DNA of 64,000 nucleotides, taken from an uncultured bacterium (GTDB lineage Bacteria; Cyanobacteriota; Vampirovibrionia; Gastranaerophilales; Gastranaerophilaceae). Shown piece after piece: positions 17,332 to 27,212 of this stretch (its first letter is position 1; every line of letters begins with the position of its first letter). The DNA is taken from the NCBI GenBank assembly GCA_905216055.1, contig CAJMSH010000006.1, forward strand, positions 82,038 to 146,037. Reading direction: 5' to 3'. The translations under genes and the position numbers were made by a program. The notes under the pieces are model-generated. The model was not told the origin of the DNA and ran no database searches. It saw only the letters and a program-made list of their open reading frames with translations.

Positions 17332-18051
17332 GTGAGTAAGAATTTTATAGATAGGTTTTATGAAGAGGATAGTAAAGACCATTTCTGGAGCTTAAATAAG
17401 AAAATAGGTGTTTGCTTTATATTGATATTCCTTACAATCGTTATGATAAATACAACAGGTTGTACAAAAAATGAGGATGCCAATGTTGCGAATGATTCTA
17501 TCGTAAATGTCCCTCAACCGCAGGATGCGGAACAACCGGGAGTTGTAAATGTTGATGGTACAAATGGAAATGGGGCTATTGCTCCGGATGATGAGACTTC
17601 TTCATTAGATAAAAATAATACTTCTACTGTTGCAATGTCAATCGTGGATATGGGGAGATCAGATCCTTTTTTACCGGGGAATGAGGTAGTTGTTGCTAAA
17701 CCAAAACCAAAGCCACCAAAATATGCAAAATTCTTAACACCTCCTCCGGAATCAATTATTGTTGATTCAACAGCTACAAGCGTTATGACAACAAAAGTTT
17801 CAGGGATTATGTTTGATAAATTCAATCCATCCGCTATTTTAAATATTAGTGGAACTGATTATCTTGTAAGAACAGGAGATGTTATTAACGGATATAAAGT
17901 TTTGTCTATAGGTAAAGATACAGTCACTGTACAATACGGTGCAAACGTTTACAAAGCAAGTGTCGGTGAACTGTTTACAGGAGAGGGCGTAAATTATAAC
18001 ACTGTATCTAATTTAGAAAATAAATTTGGAAGCAGACGAAATAAACATTAA
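17332..18051 (+). CDS. PilP-like pilus assembly protein
   Basis: A 239-residue protein starting at GTG with AGGTGG 4 bases upstream. Residues 1-23 are charged, 24-43 form one hydrophobic segment ending in a Cys (INTTGC); the lipobox is imperfect, so it may be a membrane anchor rather than a lipoprotein. A low-complexity Asn/Asp/Pro linker leads to GRSDPFLP near 104, the pattern that opens the PilP family, and a small beta domain (SGIMFDKFNPSAILNISG, YLVRTGDVINGYKVLSIG). PilP and GspC link the inner-membrane assembly platform to the secretin, and pilQ follows 35 bases downstream. PilM, PilN and PilO are not present. Confidence 0.68.
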   Translation: MSKNFIDRFYEEDSKDHFWSLNKKIGVCFILIFLTIVMINTTGCTKNEDANVANDSIVNVPQPQDAEQPGVVNVDGTNGNGAIAPDDETSSLDKNNTSTVAMSIVDMGRSDPFLPGNEVVVAKPKPKPPKYAKFLTPPPESIIVDSTATSVMTTKVSGIMFDKFNPSAILNISGTDYLVRTGDVINGYKVLSIGKDTVTVQYGANVYKASVGELFTGEGVNYNTVSNLENKFGSRRNKH

Positions 18052-18086
18052 TTTTAATTAAAGTTAAATAAAAAGCAGGAGCAGAT

Positions 18087-20018
18087 ATGAAAAATAAAAT
18101 TTCAAGAAAAATTATTGCAGGTTTGATGTTAGCATCATTTGTTTTTTCAAATAGTGCAATGTTCGCTGCAGCAATGGAAGATTTTGTAATACCAAAAGGT
18201 ACTATAGATTCAAAACCGGAACTTAGAGATAATACTGAAGATTATTCGTTGAAATTAAAGGGAGATGTAAGTTTTATAAAACATAATCCTGGAATCAGTA
18301 TTAGTTTAAGGGATTCGGATGTAAAACAGGTTTTGAGAATGTTTGCTGATAAAGCAGGCATGAATATTGTTTTTCATAATTCGGTAAGTGGAACCGTAAC
18401 TCTTGACTTGGTTGATGTCCCATTACAAAAAGCTTTTGAAATGGTTATGGAAATTAACAACCTTAATTATGTTGTTGACGGTAACACTATTATTATTGCA
18501 GCAGCTGGAACAAATGGGTTTAATTTCGCAAAACAGGATATGACATTAATCCCTGTAAAATATATTAGTGCTGCAGCTCTTGCAGATTTCTTGAATAAAA
18601 ATATTTACGCAATGAATAAACCAGGATTATCTACTTCTGATATTGTTACAACAAATCCTGTAACAAATGAATTGATAGTTTTCGGTACAAAAAATGATGT
18701 TGCTATCGCAAAGAAAATAGTTGAAAAGTTTGATAAAAAACCTCAGACAAATATCTTTAAAGTAAATCATACAACTCCTGCTGAAATGGCAGATATGATA
18801 TGTAATATGTTGTTACCTGCAGCTTCAGGCGCATCAGGTAGTTCTGGCGGTTCTTCAGGTGGTGGCGGTGGCGCTTCTGCAACTCCTGCTCCTGCAGCCC
18901 CAACTTCATCTGGTGCAGCAACAGGTGGTGCGGCCGGTATTGTAACTGGTGCTGCTGCTGATGCTGGAGGCGGAGCTGGTGGTGGAGCTGGTGGTGGTAG
19001 CGGTAGCTCTCTTACTCTGAATGGAGGTACTGTTGCTTGTACTCTTGATGGACAATTAAGCGGATCAGTTTCTTCTTTTGGATTACAGAACTTGTCAGTT
19101 GCTTATTACCCTCAATTGGGTACTATAAATGTTATTGGTGGTTCTGAACATCAGATTGAGATGATTAAAGATTTTATTGCTCAAACTGATAAGAAACAGC
19201 CTCAAGCATATCTTGAAGTTGCAATTATTGAGCTTAATGAAGAAGGTTCTAAAACATTACAAAACAGTTGGACATTTTTAAGCCACACATTCTCAGCTAC
19301 ATTTGATGGTGAAACGACTAAAACAGATCCAATGCATCCGATATTTTTAAAAGGTAGCGGATATGAAGTTTGGGATACAAGTGGAGATGAGCCAGAGCTT
19401 GTAAACACCTTAAAACCGTTTAGCGGACCTGTAAATATTTCTTATGCAATTAATTATTTGGTAAGAAATAGTAAAGGCCGTGTTGTTTCAAATCCTCGTA
19501 TTTTGATAACTAACGGGCAAGAAGCAAAAATAGATGTAACTGAAGATTATATCGAATCAACTGAATCAGATCAAAGTGCATATACAGGTGGTACAATCGC
19601 AACCAGAGATTATAATATCGGTAGCGATGCAGGTATTCAAATCTCTATAACTCCTTTTATCAGCCCTGACGGATACGTTACGATGAATATTACACCAAAA
19701 TATTCTACGATATTACAACAGGTTACTGCTACTGATAGTGTAGGTCAATATGTTGCGGCTACATTACTTTCACACAGAGATCTTGATTTGAAAAATGTAA
19801 GGATTAAAGATGGTGAAACTCTTGTAATCGGTGGTATGATAAGCGAAGAAGAACAAAAGGCAATTGGTAAAGTCCCAGTATTAGGTGATATACCACTTAT
19901 CGGAACATTATTCAGATCTACAACTTCTACAAAAAATAAAAATGAAATGGTTATTATGATTACTCCGAAGATTGTAACTGATACAGAAGACGCTATTGGA
20001 AATACCGATACATTATAA
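18087..20018 (+). CDS. pilQ: PilQ/GspD-type secretin
   Basis: A 643-residue outer-membrane secretin: signal peptide about 1-28, an N0/STN domain (ISLRDSDVKQVLRMFADKAGMNIVF), an N1-type domain, a 70-residue Gly/Ala/Ser-rich linker (about 245-310), then the secretin barrel domain with VVSNPRILITNGQEAKI and the C-terminal VPVLGDIPLIGTLFRS motif. It forms the ring through which the pilus passes. The Gly/Ala insert interrupts the periplasmic part and is longer than usual. It follows the PilP-like gene and precedes pilB by 16 bases. Confidence 0.9.
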   Translation: MKNKISRKIIAGLMLASFVFSNSAMFAAAMEDFVIPKGTIDSKPELRDNTEDYSLKLKGDVSFIKHNPGISISLRDSDVKQVLRMFADKAGMNIVFHNSVSGTVTLDLVDVPLQKAFEMVMEINNLNYVVDGNTIIIAAAGTNGFNFAKQDMTLIPVKYISAAALADFLNKNIYAMNKPGLSTSDIVTTNPVTNELIVFGTKNDVAIAKKIVEKFDKKPQTNIFKVNHTTPAEMADMICNMLLPAASGASGSSGGSSGGGGGASATPAPAAPTSSGAATGGAAGIVTGAAADAGGGAGGGAGGGSGSSLTLNGGTVACTLDGQLSGSVSSFGLQNLSVAYYPQLGTINVIGGSEHQIEMIKDFIAQTDKKQPQAYLEVAIIELNEEGSKTLQNSWTFLSHTFSATFDGETTKTDPMHPIFLKGSGYEVWDTSGDEPELVNTLKPFSGPVNISYAINYLVRNSKGRVVSNPRILITNGQEAKIDVTEDYIESTESDQSAYTGGTIATRDYNIGSDAGIQISITPFISPDGYVTMNITPKYSTILQQVTATDSVGQYVAATLLSHRDLDLKNVRIKDGETLVIGGMISEEEQKAIGKVPVLGDIPLIGTLFRSTTSTKNKNEMVIMITPKIVTDTEDAIGNTDTL

Positions 20019-20034
20019 ATAAAATATTACTAAG

Positions 20035-22044
20035 ATGAATGAACTTCTAAACAGGTTAAAAAACAGTGTCAATTCACAGATACTAAATAAAGTCGACAGT
20101 GCACTATTGGAACAATATAAATTTGTTCCAATTAGTGTTAAAGATAATTTTCTGTTTGTTGCTATCAATTCATCTTCTGATAAAGACGTTATAAATCTTA
20201 AATTAAAAGAGTATTACCCACAGCAAGTAAAATTTATTCAGGTTCCTGATCAAGATTTATATGATTTGATTGCTGCTCTCAAGCAAGATATGCAAAAAGA
20301 GAAAAGTGATGATGGAACATCTAAGCAGGTTAGACTTGGAGAATTACTTGTTCAAAAAGGTTATATTAATGATGTTCAGCTTTTGCAAGCTTTAGCCGAA
20401 AGTAAACGTCAAAAGATTCCTATTGGGTCAACTTTATTTAAACTTGGTTTTATCACACTTGATCAGTTGAAGGAAATTCTTCACCTGCAAACAGGGTATG
20501 ATTTAGTTACTCCAGAACAGTTAGCTTCTCAAGCTAAGTTTATTAAAATTTTGCCTGAAGATTTTATTAAAACAAATCAAATTATACCAATATCATCTGA
20601 TGGTAAAACTTTAATATTAGGTGTTGTAACTCCTGTCAAACCTGATGTTTTAAAAGATATAATTTATTTAACTGGGCAGAATCCTAAACAGCTTTTGATG
20701 ACTCATTATGAGTTTCAAAATTCTTTGAATACATTTTTCAGTGAGCAGAAAAAAGAAACAGAAAAAGTAATCAAAGAAATTGAAAGTGAAGCTGAAGAGT
20801 TTGAAGCTGAAGAATCTCTTTCTGATATGGTTGATAAACAATTAAAGGATTCAACCGGTTCAGTTGCAAAATTTGTAAATCAAATAATTACTAATGCTAT
20901 TGATAATCATGTTTCAGATATTCACATTGAGCCAAGATTGTCTGGTTATATTGTCAGATACAGAAAAGATGGTATGTTACAGAAGGTTCTTGATATTCCT
21001 CCAAAGGTTGAAACTTCTGTTATTGCACGTTTCAAAGTATTATCAAGAATGAATATTGCAGAACACAGAAGACCTCAGGATGGTACTTTTTCTATTAAGT
21101 ATAAAAGTGGTTCTTATGACTTTCGTATAAATACATTACCTGTCTCAGGTAAAGAAAAGGTTTGTATTCGTGTGCTTGCGCCTGCAGTAAGTTTAAATGC
21201 TGAGGATAAAAATATTAAGTTAGTTGGTGGTACTGATGAAGATATTGCAAAAATAAAGAATATGGTAAGTTGTCCAAACGGTATTATCTTGACTTCAGGT
21301 CCTACAGGTTCAGGTAAAACAACTACTTTGTATTCTGTATTAAAGAGTTTGAATGATGAAGATGTTAATATTACAACAATTGAGGACCCGATAGAAATTA
21401 AGTTGGAAGGTATTAACCAGTCTCAGGTAAACGCAAAAGCAGGTATTACATTTGCGGCTTGTATGCGTGCGATATTAAGACAAGACCCGGATATCATTCT
21501 GGTAGGTGAAATTCGTGACTATGAAACATTGGAAATTGCGATCTCTGCAGCGTTAACAGGTCACTTGGTATTAAGTACAGTTCACACAAACTCCGCTGCT
21601 GCAACTGTTACTCGTTTAATTGAAATGGGTGCAAAAGATTATCTTGTATCTTCTACATTATCAGGGGTTATTGCTCAACGTTTGGTAAGAAGACTTTGTG
21701 ATGATTGCAAAGAAGAATATTTTGCATCGCATGATGAGGCAAGACAAATTATTGCTGATGAAAATGAAATTCAAGAATTTATGAAAAAGCCTATTTATAG
21801 AGCTAAGGGCTGTGCTAAATGTGATTTTACAGGGTATAAAGGCAGACTTGGCGTTTATGAAATTATGAGTATAAATAAAGAGATAAAAAGATTGGTAGCA
21901 GAAGGTGCTCACGATTTGCAAATTGAAGAAGCTGCCGTTAGAAACGGTATGCGTACATTAAATCAATCTTGTATGTCTCACATATTAAAAGGTTTAACTA
22001 CAATCGATGAATTTGTAAGAGTTCTCGGTGTTGTTAATGAATAG
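20035..22044 (+). CDS. pilB: PilB/GspE, type IV pilus extension ATPase
   Basis: A 669-residue assembly ATPase. An extra N-terminal region (1-100) precedes an MshEN domain (RLGELLVQKGYINDVQLLQAL and a second LGF-ITLDQLKEIL repeat), a fold known to bind cyclic di-GMP in MshE. The ATPase core follows: Walker A GPTGSGKTTT, Asp box IEDPIEIK, Walker B ILVGEIRDYE, His box STVHTNSAA, and a zinc-type Cys set (CDDC and CAKC). It powers pilus polymerisation at the inner membrane. The ribosome binding site is weak. The MshEN similarity suggests second-messenger control. Confidence 0.93.
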   Translation: MNELLNRLKNSVNSQILNKVDSALLEQYKFVPISVKDNFLFVAINSSSDKDVINLKLKEYYPQQVKFIQVPDQDLYDLIAALKQDMQKEKSDDGTSKQVRLGELLVQKGYINDVQLLQALAESKRQKIPIGSTLFKLGFITLDQLKEILHLQTGYDLVTPEQLASQAKFIKILPEDFIKTNQIIPISSDGKTLILGVVTPVKPDVLKDIIYLTGQNPKQLLMTHYEFQNSLNTFFSEQKKETEKVIKEIESEAEEFEAEESLSDMVDKQLKDSTGSVAKFVNQIITNAIDNHVSDIHIEPRLSGYIVRYRKDGMLQKVLDIPPKVETSVIARFKVLSRMNIAEHRRPQDGTFSIKYKSGSYDFRINTLPVSGKEKVCIRVLAPAVSLNAEDKNIKLVGGTDEDIAKIKNMVSCPNGIILTSGPTGSGKTTTLYSVLKSLNDEDVNITTIEDPIEIKLEGINQSQVNAKAGITFAACMRAILRQDPDIILVGEIRDYETLEIAISAALTGHLVLSTVHTNSAAATVTRLIEMGAKDYLVSSTLSGVIAQRLVRRLCDDCKEEYFASHDEARQIIADENEIQEFMKKPIYRAKGCAKCDFTGYKGRLGVYEIMSINKEIKRLVAEGAHDLQIEEAAVRNGMRTLNQSCMSHILKGLTTIDEFVRVLGVVNE

Positions 22045-22052
22045 GAGAAAGT

Positions 22053-23276
22053 ATGGCAATATATAATTATATAGCTCTTAAAAATAATAAAGATATTGTA
22101 AAAGGTAAGGTTGAAGCCGAAGATTTGCGTGAAGCGCGTGACAGTATTCGTAAATTAGGCTTTATCCCAACTAAAGTATATGAAGAATCAAAAGAGGGTG
22201 AAAAAGAAGGTAAAGCTGCAAAAGTTCAAGGCGGTAAAGTTCACAAGCTAGGTTTGCAAGATCGTATAGATTTTACCTCAACTTTACAGATCTTGGCAGA
22301 AGCCGGTATTCCGATTATTGAATCTTTAATGTTTATTGAAAATGATGCGGCAAAACTTAAAGTAAGGCTTGTTGCTAAAGAGTTAAGACGGCAGATTATG
22401 GCCGGTGCAACTTTTGCAGATACTGTCGCTAAATATCCTGATCAATTTGGACAGATTTATATAGGTTTGGTAAAAGCCGGTGAAGATTCCGGTGAACTTG
22501 AAAAAACTTTGCAACGTTTGTTGGAACTATTGAATAAGGAAGCAAATATCAGAGGAAAAGTTATCGGTACATTGATGTACCCGATGTTCGTTATCGTTTT
22601 GGCTGTAATCATCGTACTTGTTATGTTGATGTTTGTATTCCCTGTATTTAAAGAAATGTTTGACGGTATGGGAAAAGAATTACCTTGGATTACAGCTACT
22701 CTTATGGCTGCAGGTGTTTTCCTTAAAACATATTGGTTCTTTGTTCCTATAATTTTGGGTTCAATTTGCGGATTTTGTACGTTCTTGATGCGTTGGCAAC
22801 CAAGTAAATGGAAAATTGATGAATATGTTTTGAAAGTGCCTTTACTTTCCGATTTGATTCAGTATTCAAACTTCGCTAACTTTGTTGCTGTAATGCAAGT
22901 TGCTTATGATGCAGGTGTTCCGATTATCGAATGTTTGTATCTTGCAAACGTTACTCTTACAAACCATACTTTGAAAACCAAGATTGAAGGTGCTACAATG
23001 AAGGTTCAACAAGGTCAACACCTTTCAATTGCTCTTCGATCAACTCAGGTTATGCCAAAGATGATTTTATTCATGATTGCAACTGGTGAACAATCAGGTC
23101 GTTTAGGTGATATGCTTTTACAAGCTACAAATTATATTGATAAAAAACTTGATACAATTATTGATACTATGACAAAAATGATTGAACCGATAATGCTTAT
23201 TGTAATCGGTAGTATTGTATTAACACTTGCTTTAGCATTGTACTTACCATTGTTCAGTTCATATATGTCAGACTAA
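22053..23276 (+). CDS. pilC: PilC/GspF inner-membrane platform protein
   Basis: A 407-residue polytopic protein with the tandem GspF domains: the first around residues 70-195 (LQDRIDFTSTLQILAEAGIPI, VKAGEDSGELEKTL), the second around 270-400 (FANFVAVMQVAYDAGVPI, IATGEQSGRLGDML), each followed by hydrophobic segments. PilC couples the PilB and PilT motors to the growing pilus. GGAG lies 5 bases before the ATG and the gene follows pilB by 8 bases. Confidence 0.94.
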   Translation: MAIYNYIALKNNKDIVKGKVEAEDLREARDSIRKLGFIPTKVYEESKEGEKEGKAAKVQGGKVHKLGLQDRIDFTSTLQILAEAGIPIIESLMFIENDAAKLKVRLVAKELRRQIMAGATFADTVAKYPDQFGQIYIGLVKAGEDSGELEKTLQRLLELLNKEANIRGKVIGTLMYPMFVIVLAVIIVLVMLMFVFPVFKEMFDGMGKELPWITATLMAAGVFLKTYWFFVPIILGSICGFCTFLMRWQPSKWKIDEYVLKVPLLSDLIQYSNFANFVAVMQVAYDAGVPIIECLYLANVTLTNHTLKTKIEGATMKVQQGQHLSIALRSTQVMPKMILFMIATGEQSGRLGDMLLQATNYIDKKLDTIIDTMTKMIEPIMLIVIGSIVLTLALALYLPLFSSYMSD

Positions 23277-23294
23277 TAAAAAAGGTTATAATAA

Positions 23295-24110
23295 ATGAAA
23301 AAGATATATGTAATAACTGGCTCGACATCAGGTATAGGGAAAGCTTTGCTTGAAGCATTGTCTAAGGATAATACTGTATTTGCAGGCTATCGTAACGAAA
23401 AATATGTTGAAAATTTGGAGAAAATTGGTGCTATTCCTTTTTATATCGATATGGAGAGGAAGGAAGCTATTGCTCAAGCTTGTGCTTTTATAAAATCAAA
23501 AACTGATAAAATTGATACTATAATTAATGTTGCAGGCTGTGTTGTTGCAGGAGTTATGGAACAAATTTCTGTTGATAATATAAGAAAACAGTTTGAAGTT
23601 AATACATTTTCTCATTTGGATTTTACACAAAAACTTTTGCCTCTATTGAATGATGGTAAAGTTATTAATATAAGCTCAATGTCAAGCTTTGGGATATTCC
23701 CTTTTGTCGCTCCTTATTGTGCTTCTAAAAGAGCTTTGGATATTTTGTTTAACGCAATGTCTGTTGAAAGCGGATTGAAAGTTGTTTCAATAAAACCGGG
23801 TGTGATTGCAACTCCATTGTGGGACAAGTCTGTTGAATTGAATAAAGATGCAATTAACAATTGCACAGGCTATGATAAAGAAATGAAGTATATGGTTGCA
23901 AATGCTCATAAAAACGGAAAAGAAGGATTGAGCGTTGATAAAGTTGTTAGCTTAATATTAAAAGTTGATAAAATGGACAATCCAAAACCTTCTTACACCG
24001 TAGGTTTTGATGCAAAGGTTGCAGAAATTGTGTCGAAACTTCCACAAGGGATTATAAATAAATTAATAAAACAAGGGATAAAAGCTAAGATTTCTTCCGT
24101 AAAATATTAG
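23295..24110 (+). CDS. Short-chain dehydrogenase/reductase
   Basis: A 271-residue classical SDR: cofactor motif TGSTSGIG at residues 8-15, VAGC in place of NNAG near 81, catalytic Ser in NISSMSS and YCASKRA with Tyr and Lys. The C-terminal 70 residues are longer than in FabG-like members, which resembles SDRs acting on lipids, steroids or long acyl substrates. It follows pilC by 18 bases with AAAGG upstream, so is likely cotranscribed, although it has no expected role in pilus assembly. Confidence 0.82.
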   Translation: MKKIYVITGSTSGIGKALLEALSKDNTVFAGYRNEKYVENLEKIGAIPFYIDMERKEAIAQACAFIKSKTDKIDTIINVAGCVVAGVMEQISVDNIRKQFEVNTFSHLDFTQKLLPLLNDGKVINISSMSSFGIFPFVAPYCASKRALDILFNAMSVESGLKVVSIKPGVIATPLWDKSVELNKDAINNCTGYDKEMKYMVANAHKNGKEGLSVDKVVSLILKVDKMDNPKPSYTVGFDAKVAEIVSKLPQGIINKLIKQGIKAKISSVKY

Positions 24111-24189
24111 ATAATATTATATTATTACCTTTTTAGTGATTACAAAATAATATATTCATGTTAAAGTGATTTCAAAGAGGTAAGAATAT

Positions 24190-25494
24190 ATGAAAATAGC
24201 TTTGTTAAATCACGGATGTGCAAAAAATTTGGTTGACAGTGAATTGATGCTTGGGCTTTTAGCTCAGAAAGGTTATCAGATTACACTTGACGAAAATGAT
24301 GCTGATATTGTTGTTGTGAATACTTGTTCTTTTATTCATGATGCAGAAAAAGAATCTGTTCAAGCTATTTTGCAACTTGTTAATGACGGGAAAAAAGTTA
24401 TTGTTACTGGTTGTCTGCCTCAAAAGTACAAAAGTGAATTAAAGAAAGCTATACCGGAAATTTCAGGAATGATTGGAACTTCCGATATAAATGAAATTGT
24501 TGAAGTTGTTGAACATGTTGCTCATAACAAAAAATATACAGAACATGTATCGGAAAAACCTGATTATATTTATCCTGAAAATGTTGAAAGACAACAAATT
24601 ACGGTCGGCGCAAGCTCTTATTTGAAAATAGCTGATGGGTGTAATTATCATTGCGGATATTGTATTATCCCAAATCTTAGAGGTGAATATCATTCAAGAA
24701 CTATTGAAAATATTTTGGAAGAAGCTAAAAATCTTGTAAATAAAGGTGTAACTGAAATTGTTTTGATAGCTCAAGATACTACAAGTTATGGGATTGATTT
24801 GTACGGAAAACAAGCATTGCCAAAACTTTTGGAAGAATTAAATAAAATAGAAGGTTTGGGGTGGATAAGAATAATGTATGCTTATCCGACTCAGGTTACG
24901 GATGAGCTAATCGATGCGATTGCAAGATTGGATAAGGTCGCAAAATATATTGATTTGCCGCTTCAACATTGTAATGCTGAAATATTAAAGGCTATGCGCA
25001 GACCTGTAATGGATTATGAAGTGTTGGTTAATAAAATTCGGACAAAAATACCTAATGTTGCTATAAGAACTGCTTTCATAGTAGGTTATCCGGGAGAAAC
25101 CGATGAACAGTTTAATGAATTGTATGAATTTGTTAAACGTGTAAGATTTGATAAAATGGGCGTCTTTGAATATTCAAGAGAAAAAAATACGGTATCTTAT
25201 TCAATGGATGAGCAGGTTCCGGCAAAAATTAAAAAACAAAGACATAAAAAATTAATGAGCTTGCAGCAAAAGATTTCAAGAGAAATCAATGAAGCTTATG
25301 TTGGAAAAGTCCTTCCTTGTATCGTTGAAGGATATACTGATGATGGAGTTGTTATTATGCGTTCTGAACATGATGCTCCGGAAATTGACGGAATGGTTTA
25401 TGCTTCATCTGAAAAATCGGTTGTTCCTGGTGATATCGAAAATGTTAAGATTGAACGTGCCGATGAATACGATTTGTTTGGAGTTTTACAATAA
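24190..25494 (+). CDS. rimO: Ribosomal protein S12 methylthiotransferase RimO
   Basis: A 434-residue radical-SAM methylthiotransferase. N-terminal UPF0004 domain with NHGCAKNLVDSE (Cys 10), NTCSF and the third Cys in VTGCLPQKY; radical-SAM cluster CNYHCGYC near residue 155; C-terminal TRAM domain. It adds a methylthio group to Asp of ribosomal protein S12. The NHGCAKNLVDSE start and the DGCNYHCGYCIIP region distinguish RimO from MiaB. AAAGAGGTAAG precedes the ATG. Confidence 0.93.
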   Translation: MKIALLNHGCAKNLVDSELMLGLLAQKGYQITLDENDADIVVVNTCSFIHDAEKESVQAILQLVNDGKKVIVTGCLPQKYKSELKKAIPEISGMIGTSDINEIVEVVEHVAHNKKYTEHVSEKPDYIYPENVERQQITVGASSYLKIADGCNYHCGYCIIPNLRGEYHSRTIENILEEAKNLVNKGVTEIVLIAQDTTSYGIDLYGKQALPKLLEELNKIEGLGWIRIMYAYPTQVTDELIDAIARLDKVAKYIDLPLQHCNAEILKAMRRPVMDYEVLVNKIRTKIPNVAIRTAFIVGYPGETDEQFNELYEFVKRVRFDKMGVFEYSREKNTVSYSMDEQVPAKIKKQRHKKLMSLQQKISREINEAYVGKVLPCIVEGYTDDGVVIMRSEHDAPEIDGMVYASSEKSVVPGDIENVKIERADEYDLFGVLQ

Positions 25495-25536
25495 TTGAAT
25501 ATTATAGTATAATTATTCAAGAGTATAGGGGTGATA

Positions 25537-26994
25537 ATGGAATTTGTAGAGAATAGAGAAGTTGAAAAAGAACAATTAAAAGCTATTTTTCGTGATATGG
25601 TAAAGTATTCGCCATCAAAAATTATTGGCATGCTAGGTAATGCGATTATTGTTCCTGTTTATACAAGTTTGTTATCTCCTGATGAATATGGATTGTATTC
25701 GCTTTCAATAGCTCTATTGTCCTTCTTATGTATTATTTTTTCTGATTGGGTAGGACTTTCAGGGTTAAGATTTTTTAAACATCACCAGATGACTCAAGAT
25801 ATGCCCAAATATCTTACAACACTTGTTTCAATTCTTGTGACAAATATTTTTGTGATGTTTGTTGCGGCATTTGTTTTCAGGAATAATTTTTATTCATTTT
25901 TCCATATTCCTGTAAAATATTTCTTGGCAATTTTGGTTTTGATTATTCCTGTTGCTATAAGAGCTTTGTTATTCCAGTTATTGCGCGCTCAGTTGAAGTC
26001 TATGTCTTTTACTTTGTCAACAATAATTAATCAGTTTACTACAATTTTATTATCTGTATTTTTTATAAAATTCTTCCACCTCGGAGCTATGTCTTTGCTT
26101 TTAGGTATGGGAGTTTCTATATCTTTGATTGATTTATTGTTGATTTATCAGAGTAATTTAATTTCTTGGTTTAAGTTACAAAAAATAGAGTGGCCTTCTG
26201 TTGTTCCGATATTTAAGTACGGAATTCCTATTGCCGCAACTTCGTTGAGTGCTTGGATAATAAACCAAAGTAACAAATTCATTATGAATAGTATTCATGG
26301 GTTTTCACAAGTCGGACTTGTCGGGGTTGCTTATGGGTTAACTTTACCACTTTTGATGACTATATTTTCGATAATTACGGTTGCTGCAATTCCAAGAATT
26401 ATTAATATGTATGAAGAAAAAATTGATGTAAGACCTATTATTTCAAGATTTACAGGTTATTATGTCATGATTGCATTGCCTGTTATTATTGTAATCTCTT
26501 TGTATGCAACGGATTATGTTCAGATGCTTTCTTCAAATGACAAATTCCAAGATGCTTTTAAATTAATTCCATACTTTGCTTTTGGAACTTTCTTTATGGC
26601 ACTTAGTGATTATACAACTTTGCAATATCACCTTGCGAACAAAACTTATATCGAATTTGTTATGAAATTATTATCAGGAATAACAAATGTTGTTTTGAAT
26701 ATTTTATTAATCCCGAAAATGGGACTTGTCGGAGTTGGTATTGCAACTTTGGGCGCAAACTTCTTGTATTTCTTATTAAGTATAATTATTGTGTTACCGG
26801 GATTGGGATTGATTTTCCCAAGGCTTATTATGTCAAGAATGGTAATTTCATTTATTCCGTTTGTAGCTCTTTATTATGCTTTTGAAAAATTCGGAAATAT
26901 TCCTGCATTGTTTGAGATGTTAGCATTAATGTTTGTATTTTATATTTGCTACTTTGGCTTGGCTAACACTGTTCTTAAACGTGTTGAAAAATAG
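25537..26994 (+). CDS. Polysaccharide flippase (MATE/Wzx-like)
   Basis: A 485-residue, about 14-helix membrane protein of the oligosaccharide-lipid flippase superfamily: YSPSKIIGMLGNAIIVPVYTSLLSP near the N-terminus, then LSPDEYGLYSLSIALLSF as in Wzx proteins. It probably moves a lipid-linked glycan across the inner membrane. ATG at 25537 (MEFVEN) is preferred to GTG at 25531 because AGGGGTG then serves as ribosome binding site. TATAAT at 25509 marks a likely own promoter. Confidence 0.83.
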   Translation: MEFVENREVEKEQLKAIFRDMVKYSPSKIIGMLGNAIIVPVYTSLLSPDEYGLYSLSIALLSFLCIIFSDWVGLSGLRFFKHHQMTQDMPKYLTTLVSILVTNIFVMFVAAFVFRNNFYSFFHIPVKYFLAILVLIIPVAIRALLFQLLRAQLKSMSFTLSTIINQFTTILLSVFFIKFFHLGAMSLLLGMGVSISLIDLLLIYQSNLISWFKLQKIEWPSVVPIFKYGIPIAATSLSAWIINQSNKFIMNSIHGFSQVGLVGVAYGLTLPLLMTIFSIITVAAIPRIINMYEEKIDVRPIISRFTGYYVMIALPVIIVISLYATDYVQMLSSNDKFQDAFKLIPYFAFGTFFMALSDYTTLQYHLANKTYIEFVMKLLSGITNVVLNILLIPKMGLVGVGIATLGANFLYFLLSIIIVLPGLGLIFPRLIMSRMVISFIPFVALYYAFEKFGNIPALFEMLALMFVFYICYFGLANTVLKRVEK

Positions 26995-27022
26995 TTTTAT
27001 TTACTTAATATTTGTTTACATT

Positions 27023-27042
27023 CTAGCAAGAAATTTTGTTTT
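27023..27042 (+). promoter_or_regulatory. Recurrent CTAGCAA-A-run-T-run motif, copy 2
   Basis: CTAGCAAGAAATTTTGTTTT in the 218-base region before the adhesin gene; compare 16205 and 59878. The rest of that intergenic stretch is AT-rich without another clear signal apart from the adhesin ribosome binding site at about 27198. Confidence 0.4.
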
Positions 27043-27212
27043 CGAATTTTATATTCTTGATATTTAATAGTGTAGCAATATATTAAATATTCGTAATAAA
27101 AAATAGAAAATTAATTATTCTCTTGATAAGATGAATATATTAAATAAAACAATAGATCTCATAAGTATATTTTTTTATTCAACGTTAGGGAATCTCGAAA
27201 GGAATTACAAGC

